Below are positions 27,348 to 36,759 of a stretch of 64,000 nt of DNA, one piece after another. Every line of letters begins with the position of its first letter. Position 1 is the stretch's first letter. This stretch comes from Sphingobacterium sp. GVS05A (lineage in GTDB: Bacteria; Bacteroidota; Bacteroidia; Sphingobacteriales; Sphingobacteriaceae): NCBI RefSeq assembly GCF_019969845.1, contig NZ_JAHXYR010000005.1, positions 124,001 to 188,000 on the forward strand, read 5' to 3'. The position numbers and the translations under genes were made by a program. Under the pieces are notes generated by a model. That model saw only the letters and a list, made by a program, of their open reading frames with translations. It was not told where the DNA came from and made no database searches.

Positions 27348-27749
27348 ATGGCAACACCCCGAAAAGAACAATCGACCAACACGGAGAATCTGCAGACGTT
27401 GGCACAGGCATGCGATGTGAACGAAGTATTGCTGCAAATATCATTGCGTTGGAAAATGCAGATTTTATATTGTATTGCAGAGGATGTGTCGCAATTCAGC
27501 ACGTTAAAAAGAATGTTTCCAACACTTTCAGATCAGGTACTGAGCAAACGTTTAAAGGAGCTGAAAGAGGAAGCGCTTGTCGTTACCGAAGATATCGAAA
27601 ACACCATACCTCCTCAGATTCGTTATAGCCCAACAGCAAAAGGTAAAGAACTGCTAAAGATTATCCTTGACCTGCACCACTGGGGGCTAAAATGGAAAAT
27701 CACAGGCAATGATTATTGCCAACTGAATGTGGAAAGCGGAAAGCTATAA
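27348..27749 (+). CDS. HxlR family transcriptional regulator
   Basis: A 133-residue winged-helix regulator if started at ATG 27348; a TTG at 27336 is possible but unnecessary. The HxlR hallmark order is present: ISLRWKMQILYCIAEDVSQFSTLKRMFPTLSDQVLSKRLKELKEEALV, followed by IPPQIRYSPTAKGKELL. A cysteine near the N-terminus (QACDVNEV) is where HxlR proteins that sense thiol stress have theirs. It is divergently oriented from the alpha/beta hydrolase with a small dyad between them. The DinB-like gene 31 bp downstream may be cotranscribed. Confidence 0.9.
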   Translation: MATPRKEQSTNTENLQTLAQACDVNEVLLQISLRWKMQILYCIAEDVSQFSTLKRMFPTLSDQVLSKRLKELKEEALVVTEDIENTIPPQIRYSPTAKGKELLKIILDLHHWGLKWKITGNDYCQLNVESGKL

Positions 27750-27780
27750 GGATCACTCTTGTTAACCCTATTTATATCTC

Positions 27781-28239
27781 ATGGAATCACTCTTTCGCGC
27801 ATGGAAAACGAGCCGAACGGCTTACCTCAAATTCTTTGAAAACTATTCTTTGGAACAGCTCAATCGTATTCCTGATGGCTTCAGCAACAACCTGATCTGG
27901 AATATCGGGCACATCATTGCCACACAACATAAATTAATTTATATCGGATCTGAGGTAGAAGGACATATTCCTGAGGAAGTATATTTGAATTACCAGTCCG
28001 GAACGAAGCCTACTGCACCTGTAGCGCAACAGGAAGCCGACTTGCTGAAAAGATTGCTCCTTGAACAGATAGAACCGACGATCAGTGATTTTAACAACAA
28101 AAAGTTTGTAACCTACCATGAACGTACTACGGGGACGGGCTTTCATCTCACTTCAATATACGATGCCTTCGAATGGAATAATTTTCATGAAGGACTGCAT
28201 CTAGGTTATATGATGAGCATCAGAAAGTTTATTGTGTAG
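27781..28239 (+). CDS. DinB family (YfiT-like) four-helix-bundle protein
   Basis: A 152-residue protein with the DinB_2 pattern: SNNLIWNIGHIIATQHKL (His in WNIGHI) and a C-terminal NNFHEGLHLGYM with two more histidines, the three-His metal site of the family. Members include thiol S-transferases such as bacillithiol-dependent enzymes and many of unknown role. The product is cytoplasmic. It lies 31 bp behind the HxlR regulator, and regulators of that class often control redox or electrophile defence, which would agree with a thiol-transferase role. Confidence 0.85.
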   Translation: MESLFRAWKTSRTAYLKFFENYSLEQLNRIPDGFSNNLIWNIGHIIATQHKLIYIGSEVEGHIPEEVYLNYQSGTKPTAPVAQQEADLLKRLLLEQIEPTISDFNNKKFVTYHERTTGTGFHLTSIYDAFEWNNFHEGLHLGYMMSIRKFIV

Positions 28240-28713
28240 CTATTCGCATGGAATACTAAGGTACATCCTGCTTTGATTTATTAAACAAGTGAATTATTCC
28301 CTAATCCCAATCTGCTGAGCAATGTTTATCTGAAAGATAGGCTCAACATGTTGCAATTGACCAAAGGCCTGCTTCGAGAGAGCGTCTCATTTGATTCCAA
28401 ATATTGCTCCTTTAGCGCTTTATATTTCTGTAATAATAAAAATACGAAAACGTTATAGTTAAATTACGAAAACGTTGTAGTTAAATTTTGTCTGCGCTGA
28501 TTTTTGGAAGACTCTGGTACAATTCCATACCCAACCACCTACTCATATTGATTTTTTATATTGAATATCGTGTTATTGAGACAAAATAGCACTTTTTTGA
28601 TACGATCGAGTCCTATTTTTCTGAGGGCTAATCTTCACTTTTACAGTTAAAATCCCTTAATACGAGGGAACCAATTATAAAATTTCTAAATCACTTAAAG
28701 TGAATATTTCTTT
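28240..28713. other. Intergenic region upstream of the GH105-linked SusC
   Basis: No gene is supported in this 474-nt AT-rich stretch. It contains a 22-bp tandem repeat (28443-28486) and no clear TTTG-N20-TAnnTTTG promoter, suggesting an activator-dependent start. Confidence 0.6.
28443..28486. repeat. Two tandem 22-bp direct repeats, candidate operator
   Basis: TACGAAAACGTTRTAGTTAAAT occurs twice head to tail (28443-28464, 28465-28486) with one A/G difference. The 22-bp pitch is close to two DNA turns, so two identical regulators would bind on the same face. The AAAACGTT core resembles LacI-type half sites. It lies about 230 nt before the SusC start. Confidence 0.55.
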
Positions 28714-31700
28714 ATGAGAAACAATTGTAAGCTAAAACAAAATCGCTTTTATCGCTTTGGAATTGGCAAATGGATGCCCTGTTCCTGCTTGCTCTGTCTA
28801 GTCTCACTGGCTGCTCCTGCAACGGCGTTAAAAGCCAATGTGCCCTCGGACTCCATCGTCAGCCTGGGGGTACAAAACCGCGAAATTACGGGTAAGATAT
28901 CGGATAGCAATGGCCAGCCGCTGGCGGCAGTGACGGTCAATGTACCCGGCAGTAACATCAGTGCCGCGTCAAAAGCTGATGGTACCTATGCCATTTCGGT
29001 ACCCCTGGATGCAAAAAAACTGGTATTCAAGCTGCTGGGCTACAAGAGCCAGGAAATTGATCTGACACCAGCCAAGGTCTATAATGTGCAGTTGACTTCC
29101 GCCACCGGTGAGCTGGATGAAGTGGTCGTGGTGGGCTATGGCACCATGCGCAAAAAGGATCTGACGGGCTCGGTATTGCAGATTCATCCCGACCGCATTG
29201 CCAATGAAAACCCCAAAACCGTACAGGATATCCTCCGTGGTTCGGCAGGGATGAATATCGGTTATGATGCCTCCGCAAAAGGCGGTGGCTCCATTGAGGT
29301 GCGGGGTAAGCGTTCGGTTTACGATAGCAACAGCGGGCACAATAATCCGCTGCTGGTACTTGACGGGATGATTTTTTATGGTGAGCTTTCTGAAATCAAC
29401 CCGGATGATATCGAGCAGATCGACATCTTAAAGGATGCCTCTGCGGCGGCCATCTACGGGTCCAAGGCTGCAAGTGGTGTCATTATCATCAGTACCAAAA
29501 AGGGCAAGCAGGGGAAGCCGACCATCAATATGACCATGAATGCGGGTGCTACCCAACTGAGTGAATACCGCAAAAGATTCAGCCCGGAAGCTTATATGCA
29601 GCATCGGGAAGACTGGTATACCAAGAATACCTACGGCATCGATCCGACGACGGGGATCTATGGGGCCTATCAAACGCGTGACGACAACGGAAACCTCACC
29701 GTGCCCTATGGCTTTTACCTTAATCCCGGCCAATTGCCCGCATCTTTAACGCTCGATGCCTGGCGCGCGCAGTCGACCAATCAGAATGGTGAATCTGACC
29801 AGAGTATTTGGGGCCGCCGATTGGGCCTGCAGGGAAATGCACTGCAGAACTTTCTGGACGGAAAAACGGTAGATTGGGCTGACCATACTTTTCGTACGGG
29901 TTTCAACCAGGATTATAATGCCAGCGTCAGTGGTGCCAGTGATAGGGTCAACTATTACTTATCCATGGGGTACCTCAAAAATGAGGGTACCGTCGTCAGC
30001 GATACATACAAGGCTGCCCGCGCCAACATGAAAATCAATGCGCATGTAACCAACTGGCTGGAATTGGGCGCCAATGTGAATTTTCAGGATCGCTCCGACG
30101 GTAACATCGATATCGATATGGATCAGACACTACGCAACAGCCCTTACGCCGATTATGCCGATGCCAACGGCAATCCCCTGCAATATCCACTCAGCGAGCA
30201 GTTCAGCCAGCGCGGTTATAACTATGATTTTCAGAAGAAATATCTCGAACTGGACAAAGGATATACGGTATTTAATTCCATTTTCAATGCGAAAATTAAA
30301 CTGCCTTTTAACATAACCTATTCCTTCAACGCGTCGCCGCGCCTGCAATATTTCCACGACCGCTATTTTATGTCGGCCGAGCTGCCCGGATCTAATCCCG
30401 CCGATCGTGGGGCAAACCGTGAGCAGACCAAACGCTTTGACTGGTCGCTCAACAATACCATCAGCTGGGAGCAGACCTTTGCGGACAAGCATCGTCTGAT
30501 GCTGACTTTGGTGCAGGAAGCGGAGGAGCAGCAGTCCTGGAAAGACCGCATTGAGGCCCGTAATATCTTACCTTCGGATGCGCTGGGCTTTCACAATACC
30601 GAAAATGGCTCGAAGGAAAACAGCAGCTTCAATAGCTACGACACACACCAGACAGCAGATGCCTTATTGGCCCGTTTATTCTATTCTTACGACGACCGCT
30701 ATATGCTTACTACTTCTATCCGGCGGGATGGCTACTCGGCCTTTGGGACCTCCAATCCGTATGCGACCTTTCCTTCGTTGGCCCTGGCCTGGAACTTCAC
30801 CAAAGAGAAATTCTTCAAATGGACCGATGTGATGGATTATGGAAAATTGCGTGTTTCCTACGGTAAAAATGGTAATCGACAGCTTGCCGATCCCAACCTG
30901 GCACTTGCCAACCTGTATTCAGGCAGCGGCAAAATGCATGGTTACCTCAATTCGGCCGGCGAACTCCTCCAGTACCGGTACCTGATGGTAGACCGCTTGG
31001 CCAATCCCAATCTGCAATGGGAAAAGACCACGGCATGGAATTTTGGCCTCGACTTCGGCTTCTTGAAGAACCGGATTTCGGGTACGCTGGAGTACTACCT
31101 GATGCAGACCCACGATATGATCATGGAGCAGAAGCTGCCCAATTTTACAGGATTTAGCCGCATCACCACCAACTTGGGACAAGTGGACAACAAGGGAATT
31201 GAACTGACCTTAAATACGGTCAACCTCCAAAAGGAGCAGCTGCAATGGTCCACCACCTTTAGTTTCTCGTACAATAAGAACCAGATTGTGCATCTGTATA
31301 AGAACTACGAAGACGTGCTGGATGCCAATGGGAACGTGGTCGGAAGCAAGGAAATGGACGAGATTTCGAATGGCTGGTTTATCGGTCAGCCCATCGGGAC
31401 GATATGGGACTATCGTGTGACGGGCATATGGCAGGCCAATGAAGCTGCCGACGCGGCCAAATATGGGCAGGCACCCGGGGACCCCAAAGTGGCCAATGTG
31501 TATACGGCAGATGATGTGGTCAATGCCAACGGTACAAAACCGGTGTACAACAATAACGACAAGGTCTTTTTGGGACAGACCGATCCGCGTTTCCGCTGGT
31601 CGATGCGTAATGAGCTGACTTTATGGAAAGACCTTAGCTTTTCGTTTAATATCTATTCGTATATGGGGCACAAAAGCCTGTCGGGCAATTACCTGAACAA

Positions 31701-32049
31701 CGACGATGATGGCGGACGGATGGCTTATGGACTGGCCAACCTGCCGGCGAAAGAATACTGGACGCCAGATAACCCCACAGATCGCTATGGCCGTATTGAG
31801 GCCAAAGGGCCCATCGGGGCCGAGGGGGCACAGCGGCTTTACGACCGTTCTTTTATCCGCCTCGACAATATTTCTGTGGGCTATACGCTGCCAACGGCAT
31901 TTACATCCAAATACCACTTGAATCGGGTGAAGCTGTATGGCACCCTGCGCAATGTGGCCACCTGGACCAAAGAATGGGAGTATGGTGATCCGGAGACGGG
32001 TTCCTGGGCTTCGCGGGTCTTTACCTTCGGTGTGAATTTATCTTTATAA
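28714..32049 (+). CDS. SusC/RagA family TonB-dependent receptor, polysaccharide locus
   Basis: A 1111-residue receptor. A long, basic N-terminus (to about residue 20) precedes a signal peptide region with LLCLVSLAAPATALKA. There is no STN domain; a CarboxypepD_reg-like domain follows (about 55-120, REITGKISDSNGQPLAAV), then LDEVVVVGYGTMRKKDLTGSV, plug and barrel, ending TFGVNLSL. Without STN it would not be FecR-controlled. A SusD gene follows 20 nt later and an exported GH105 hydrolase after that, so uptake of unsaturated uronic-acid oligosaccharides from pectin or a related polymer is likely. Confidence 0.95.
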   Translation: MRNNCKLKQNRFYRFGIGKWMPCSCLLCLVSLAAPATALKANVPSDSIVSLGVQNREITGKISDSNGQPLAAVTVNVPGSNISAASKADGTYAISVPLDAKKLVFKLLGYKSQEIDLTPAKVYNVQLTSATGELDEVVVVGYGTMRKKDLTGSVLQIHPDRIANENPKTVQDILRGSAGMNIGYDASAKGGGSIEVRGKRSVYDSNSGHNNPLLVLDGMIFYGELSEINPDDIEQIDILKDASAAAIYGSKAASGVIIISTKKGKQGKPTINMTMNAGATQLSEYRKRFSPEAYMQHREDWYTKNTYGIDPTTGIYGAYQTRDDNGNLTVPYGFYLNPGQLPASLTLDAWRAQSTNQNGESDQSIWGRRLGLQGNALQNFLDGKTVDWADHTFRTGFNQDYNASVSGASDRVNYYLSMGYLKNEGTVVSDTYKAARANMKINAHVTNWLELGANVNFQDRSDGNIDIDMDQTLRNSPYADYADANGNPLQYPLSEQFSQRGYNYDFQKKYLELDKGYTVFNSIFNAKIKLPFNITYSFNASPRLQYFHDRYFMSAELPGSNPADRGANREQTKRFDWSLNNTISWEQTFADKHRLMLTLVQEAEEQQSWKDRIEARNILPSDALGFHNTENGSKENSSFNSYDTHQTADALLARLFYSYDDRYMLTTSIRRDGYSAFGTSNPYATFPSLALAWNFTKEKFFKWTDVMDYGKLRVSYGKNGNRQLADPNLALANLYSGSGKMHGYLNSAGELLQYRYLMVDRLANPNLQWEKTTAWNFGLDFGFLKNRISGTLEYYLMQTHDMIMEQKLPNFTGFSRITTNLGQVDNKGIELTLNTVNLQKEQLQWSTTFSFSYNKNQIVHLYKNYEDVLDANGNVVGSKEMDEISNGWFIGQPIGTIWDYRVTGIWQANEAADAAKYGQAPGDPKVANVYTADDVVNANGTKPVYNNNDKVFLGQTDPRFRWSMRNELTLWKDLSFSFNIYSYMGHKSLSGNYLNNDDDGGRMAYGLANLPAKEYWTPDNPTDRYGRIEAKGPIGAEGAQRLYDRSFIRLDNISVGYTLPTAFTSKYHLNRVKLYGTLRNVATWTKEWEYGDPETGSWASRVFTFGVNLSL

Positions 32050-32068
32050 CCTGATTAATTTGATCGCT

Positions 32069-34087
32069 ATGAACTTGACAATACATAAATCCAGATCCCG
32101 TAACAGGGGGATCGTCATCCTACTTGCTGCTGCATTGACCATAAGTAGCTGTTCGAAAGAATTTCTACAGCCCGATCCGCTGTCTATCTATTTGCCCAAT
32201 GAAACCTTTAATACCGAGTCTGGCCTGCTGTCGGCCATGGCTATCTGTGACCGCCACCTCAAGGGGTATTGGGCCACAGATCATAATGAGATGCTGACCC
32301 TCGGTACGGAGTACATCTTCTCCGAACTGATGGTGGCCAGCAATACAGACAAACGCAGCATGATGGCGGATGTGGCCAATATGCTCACCCCGACAAGCGA
32401 CAACTCCAGCCTACAGAACCTCGACCGCTCCAATAGTATGTGGTACCTGTGGGAAGAAACTTATAAAGGCATCAGTTATGCCAATACCATTATCAAATAT
32501 GTGGATCAGGTGCAGACCTTGAGCGAACAGGATAAAAATGCCTACAAAGGGCGGGCATATTTTCACCGTGCATTCCGGTATATGGCCTTGGTCTTTGAAT
32601 ACGGCGATGTCCCATTGGTCACGACCATTATCGATGTGCCCAAACAAAATTATCGGAGCACCAAACGTGACGCCATTCTGCAGATGATTACCAAAGACAT
32701 GGAATTTGCCGTACAATGGGTGCCCGACCAGAAAAATATGAACCTGATCGGCATGATCAACAAAGGGGCCTGCCGGATGTTGCTGGCCAAATGTTACCTG
32801 GCCCTGGGGGAGTATCAGAAAGCAAAGGAACAGACCGATATTCTGATTGATCAATCGGGATATGCGCTGATGACCGAAAGCTTCGGAACATTCAACGATG
32901 GGGGCGAGGCGCAGACCTGGCCCATCACGCGTAATGTCATCTGGGATATGCACCGTCCTGAAAACAAATTGATTCCGGCCAACCGCGAGGTGATCATGGG
33001 GATGCCCAACCGGGGTGCCGATGCGGAGTCTTTTGTGAAAATGCTGACCATGCGGATCTTATATCCCTTTGTGTTCGACACCCGCATACAGACAACGGAT
33101 GGTAAACAGGCCTTGTTGAACATCAAACGCAACAGTGGGGATTATAATGCAAAATATGACTACATGCGCGCTTTTGGCCGCGGTATCGCGACTTTCCGGC
33201 CAACATCTTTCCAGTCGAAGGGGGTATGGGCTGTAAACGGTAAGCAAGATGAAGGCGATCTGCGCCACAGCGCCAAAGTGGGAAACTGGGTGCGCATGGA
33301 AGATTACAAGGTAAACAATAAGGCTTCAAAGGATTTTGGAAAACCTGTTACGCTGAAAGATCCCGAAACGGGTAAGCTCCTTTGTAGCGACTCCATCCGC
33401 CGCTGGTACGATGTGCCACACTATAAATTTTTCCTGGATGATCCCGTTAGTGAGGCCAATATCAGTGGTTCGGACGGTTCACGCGGGGCCACCAATGGCA
33501 GTGTTGCCGACTGGTACCTGTATCGCCTGGCCGAGGCTTACCTCTTGCGCGCCGAAGCCAAATATTATATCAACCCGGCCGATGGAACGATCAAAGACGA
33601 CCTAAACGCCGTGCGCCAGCGCGCAAAATGTACCGAACTGTATCAGGGGACCGTGAACATTGGGGATATCATGAACGAAAGGGCCCGCGAACTCTACTGG
33701 GAGGAATGGCGCAATGTGGAGCTCAAAAGGGTATCGCTCTGCCTGGCACGCAGTAGTAAACCTGATGAATGGGGAAATGTATACAATCTGGACAATTTCG
33801 ACAAACAGAGTGGTACCGATGCTACCGGTGGAAGCTACTGGTACCAGCGTATCGTGCATTATAGCTTATATAACAAAGGCATCATTCATGTCAATGCAAC
33901 TGGTCTAAGTGATATCAAGTATACCATGGACAAAAAGAATATGTACTGGCCAATCCCAAATGTGGCGATTACCTCCAACATTAAAGGCCAGTTAAAGCAA
34001 AATTATGGCTACGACGGTTATAACCCCGCTACTCCGGTATGGGATAAATGGGAGGATGCCGTTGCGGATGAAGCAACAGCAGACTAG
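32069..34087 (+). CDS. SusD/RagB family nutrient-binding lipoprotein
   Basis: With ATG 32069 the protein has 672 residues, long for SusD. It begins MNLTIHKSRSRNRGIVILL and has the lipobox ISSC. The SusD C-terminal signatures are LAEAYLLRAEAKYYIN, NAVRQRAKCTELY and RARELYWEEWRNVELKRVSL. The extra length comes from insertions between about residues 280 and 440. It should be the surface glycan-binding partner of the preceding SusC. A strong terminator follows before the GH105 gene. Confidence 0.93.
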   Translation: MNLTIHKSRSRNRGIVILLAAALTISSCSKEFLQPDPLSIYLPNETFNTESGLLSAMAICDRHLKGYWATDHNEMLTLGTEYIFSELMVASNTDKRSMMADVANMLTPTSDNSSLQNLDRSNSMWYLWEETYKGISYANTIIKYVDQVQTLSEQDKNAYKGRAYFHRAFRYMALVFEYGDVPLVTTIIDVPKQNYRSTKRDAILQMITKDMEFAVQWVPDQKNMNLIGMINKGACRMLLAKCYLALGEYQKAKEQTDILIDQSGYALMTESFGTFNDGGEAQTWPITRNVIWDMHRPENKLIPANREVIMGMPNRGADAESFVKMLTMRILYPFVFDTRIQTTDGKQALLNIKRNSGDYNAKYDYMRAFGRGIATFRPTSFQSKGVWAVNGKQDEGDLRHSAKVGNWVRMEDYKVNNKASKDFGKPVTLKDPETGKLLCSDSIRRWYDVPHYKFFLDDPVSEANISGSDGSRGATNGSVADWYLYRLAEAYLLRAEAKYYINPADGTIKDDLNAVRQRAKCTELYQGTVNIGDIMNERARELYWEEWRNVELKRVSLCLARSSKPDEWGNVYNLDNFDKQSGTDATGGSYWYQRIVHYSLYNKGIIHVNATGLSDIKYTMDKKNMYWPIPNVAITSNIKGQLKQNYGYDGYNPATPVWDKWEDAVADEATAD

Positions 34088-34100
34088 TCCTGTCGATGCT

Positions 34101-34144
34101 CCTGAACCGATCCGCTCTCTTGAAGATCGGTTCAGGATTTTTTT
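34101..34144 (+). terminator. Intrinsic terminator between SusD and the GH105 gene
   Basis: A perfect 12-bp stem (CCTGAACCGATC at 34101-34112 with 34125-34136) is followed by seven T residues (34138-34144). This is a textbook intrinsic terminator. Confidence 0.9.
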
Positions 34145-34178
34145 AAACACAGTAATTTAAAACATAAAATGATTTGGT

Positions 34179-35285
34179 ATGATAAAGAAAATTCTTTTGT
34201 TTTTATGGATGCTTCCTGTTCACTTTCTAATGGCACAGGCCGATCTGGCAAATTTTCCGGCTGCTGCGGATCCCAAGGAAGTGGGATACCGCATTGCACA
34301 TCGTTTCATGGCAGGCAAGCATATGCTGCATGCGGGGAAATGGATCAGTTATCCGGAGACGTTTTATTGGACGGGTTCCATTAACTATGCACACTTAACC
34401 GGTGATGTGGAGTTGATGCAGGCCATGAAAGGCCGCTTCTCCAAATTAAGGGCAAGTGAGCCGCAGCTGCTGCCCATTAAAAATCACGTCGACTTAAATA
34501 TGTTCGGGAGTCTTCCGTTGCGGCTTTATCAGCTGACCAAAGATAAAAGCTACCTGGACCTTGGCTTGCCCTACGCCGATACGCAATGGGAATTGCCAGA
34601 CAATGCCAGTCAGGCCGAGAAGGACTGGGCACAAAAAGGGTACTCCTGGCAGACCCGACTCTGGATTGACGATATGTACATGATTACAATCGTACAAACT
34701 GCCGCGTTTAAAGCGACCGGCGAATCGAAATATCTCGATCGCGCAGCCAAAGAAATGGTGCTTTATCTGGATAAATTACAGCGCCCCAACGGGTTGTTTT
34801 ATCATGCGCCAGATGTGCCTTATTACTGGGGCCGTGGTAACGGATGGATGGCAGCTGGCATGACCGAGTTGCTACATATGCTCCCAGAGGATCATGCGGA
34901 CCGGCCCCGTATATTGAAGGGCTACCGTAGGATGATGAAGAGTCTAAAACAACAGCAGCGCGAAAGTGGTATGTGGAATCAGCTGATCGACGAGGCCGAC
35001 TGCTGGGCCGAAACATCCGGGTCGGCTATGTTTGCCTATGCAATCATTTCGGGTGTAAAACAGGGTTGGCTCGGTGCAAAAGAGTATGGTCCTGTGGCCC
35101 GTCGTGCCTGGCTGGCGCTGGCCAACTATGTGGACGATCAAGGTGCGGTGTCGGAGATCTGCGTAGGTACCAATAAAAAGAATGATAAACAGTATTATTA
35201 TGATCGTCCCCGCCACAGCGGCGATTACCACGGCCAGGCGGCTTATATGTGGTGCGTCAATGCGCTGCTGGAAGGAAAGGAGTAG
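34179..35285 (+). CDS. Glycoside hydrolase family 105/88, unsaturated rhamnogalacturonyl hydrolase
   Basis: A 368-residue exported enzyme with signal peptide (about 1-20, FLMAQA) and an alpha/alpha six-barrel. Recognisable GH105 segments are RLWIDDMYM (about 161-169, the Asp thought to serve as catalytic residue), FYHAPDVPYYWGRGNGWMAAGM and ETSGSAMFAYAI. The reaction is removal of the terminal 4,5-unsaturated uronic acid from oligosaccharides produced by polysaccharide lyases. No lyase is encoded nearby, so the polymer cannot be named. It follows the SusC/SusD pair but is separated from it by a strong terminator. Confidence 0.88.
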   Translation: MIKKILLFLWMLPVHFLMAQADLANFPAAADPKEVGYRIAHRFMAGKHMLHAGKWISYPETFYWTGSINYAHLTGDVELMQAMKGRFSKLRASEPQLLPIKNHVDLNMFGSLPLRLYQLTKDKSYLDLGLPYADTQWELPDNASQAEKDWAQKGYSWQTRLWIDDMYMITIVQTAAFKATGESKYLDRAAKEMVLYLDKLQRPNGLFYHAPDVPYYWGRGNGWMAAGMTELLHMLPEDHADRPRILKGYRRMMKSLKQQQRESGMWNQLIDEADCWAETSGSAMFAYAIISGVKQGWLGAKEYGPVARRAWLALANYVDDQGAVSEICVGTNKKNDKQYYYDRPRHSGDYHGQAAYMWCVNALLEGKE

Positions 35286-35391
35286 ATAGGGCCGTCTTCG
35301 CACTGCCGCGTCCGATACAATAGGGTAAACTACAAAAATCGGGAAATTAGCTGTGCTGAAAAATGGGCCTAGGTATCTTGTACAGAACAGA

Positions 35392-36696
35392 CTATTTCCT
35401 CAGAATTTCCTTTACACCGGCTTTTGTTAAAATAATCGAATTGAAGACACCTGCTTTGTCCCGGACAAATTCAACTGTCCTGTCGTTATCGTCTGATCTG
35501 AAAAATTTTGTACTGGACTCGGGGATAAGCTCTGTTTCGGTATCATTGTAATAAAGTTTGCCATCCCTATGGAGGATCTGAACTTGACCGTACTGGCCCA
35601 CATAGTGCTTATACAAGGTGGAGTCCACCAGAGCACGATGATGCCGGTACGGGAGTTCGACTTCTTTTCCAAATACAATAGCCGAAAGCCCGTAAGCGAT
35701 CATATGGGAGAGTGATTCATTGTTGGAAAGGACCGTGACAAAGAGCTTGTCATCCGTAAATCGGTTAAAAGAAGTGATGGTACCGAAAAAACCACCGTCA
35801 TGCGCAATCAGTTGATGTCCATGGTTGTAAAAGGGGTTGATAATAAAGCCATAGCCCCAGTTTTCGGCGTTATGGGGCGTGAACATTTTTTTCTTCATCT
35901 CGGCAGATAAAATAGTGGTTCCGTAAAGCAGGCTGTCCCATCGTGCTAGATCTTCGACGGTCGAGTAAACACCGTCATGGCCCACGTTGATCTGCCAGTT
36001 GATATAAGGATTATGAATAAAGCCTTGCGCACCGCGGTAATAGACCTTGGCCTTTTTGGACACAATCGTATCATTGTTGCTGACACCTGTATTGTTCATG
36101 CCTGCTTTTTCAAATATGTTTTTCTTTAAGAAAACAGCATAAGGTTCACCTGAAACTTTTTGAATGATCTTTGCCAACAGGTAATAACCGATGTTGCTGT
36201 ATGCATTTTGGCTGCCGGGTGAAAATTCATAAGGAATTTTTTTGATGGCTGCATAAGCTGAATCGCTGCTGATGCTGGATAAAGCGATTTCTTTGAAACC
36301 CATGGCCAGACCAGAGGAATGGGACAGTAGCTGATGGATGCTGACACTGTCGGCCTTTGGATAATCTGGAAAAAACCGGCTGAGTTTATCCTCGAGGGAT
36401 AACTGGCCGCGATCGACCAATTGTAGGATCGCAGTCGCGGTAAATTGCTTTGTGACCGAGGCCAGCTGAAATTTTGTGTCTACCGTATTGGGGATATGCC
36501 ATTCATAATCGGCCTGACCATAGGCCTTCTTGATTAAAACAGTGCCGTTTTTTTGCACAAGGACTGTTCCACTAAAATGATGTAGGGCAACCTGTGCCTG
36601 CATATAACGGGCGAGTTTTGCCGATGTGCCCTGCTGTCCAAAAACCAGCATCGGACAAAGGATAATGAATAGAATAAACTTCATGGACTGTTGCAT
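35392..36696 (-). CDS. Serine hydrolase, class C beta-lactamase fold
   Basis: A 434-residue exported protein; ATG 36684 is another possible start. After a signal peptide (to about 21) the penicillin-binding-protein motifs are SVTK (Ser80-Lys83), YSN (166-168) and HDG (about 315). This family contains esterases, D-aminopeptidases and peptidoglycan enzymes, and the C-terminal extension of about 90 residues forms a small beta domain. It is probably not a true antibiotic-resistance enzyme, because the usual KTG is replaced by HDG. The AraC regulator gene lies upstream on the same strand. Confidence 0.88.
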   Translation of the reverse strand: MQQSMKFILFIILCPMLVFGQQGTSAKLARYMQAQVALHHFSGTVLVQKNGTVLIKKAYGQADYEWHIPNTVDTKFQLASVTKQFTATAILQLVDRGQLSLEDKLSRFFPDYPKADSVSIHQLLSHSSGLAMGFKEIALSSISSDSAYAAIKKIPYEFSPGSQNAYSNIGYYLLAKIIQKVSGEPYAVFLKKNIFEKAGMNNTGVSNNDTIVSKKAKVYYRGAQGFIHNPYINWQINVGHDGVYSTVEDLARWDSLLYGTTILSAEMKKKMFTPHNAENWGYGFIINPFYNHGHQLIAHDGGFFGTITSFNRFTDDKLFVTVLSNNESLSHMIAYGLSAIVFGKEVELPYRHHRALVDSTLYKHYVGQYGQVQILHRDGKLYYNDTETELIPESSTKFFRSDDNDRTVEFVRDKAGVFNSIILTKAGVKEILRK

Positions 36697-36759
36697 CGAT
36701 TAATTATGCAGCAATGTTACCATTAAAAAAAACGCGGTCATTGTATTTTTGTAAACCCT

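Noticed and set aside
28443..28486. CRISPR array
   Set aside because: Only two units, directly adjacent with no spacers, and no cas genes.
35392..36696. Antibiotic-hydrolysing AmpC-type beta-lactamase
   Set aside because: The SxxK and YxN motifs are present, but KTG is replaced by HDG and the C-terminal extension is that of general serine hydrolases.
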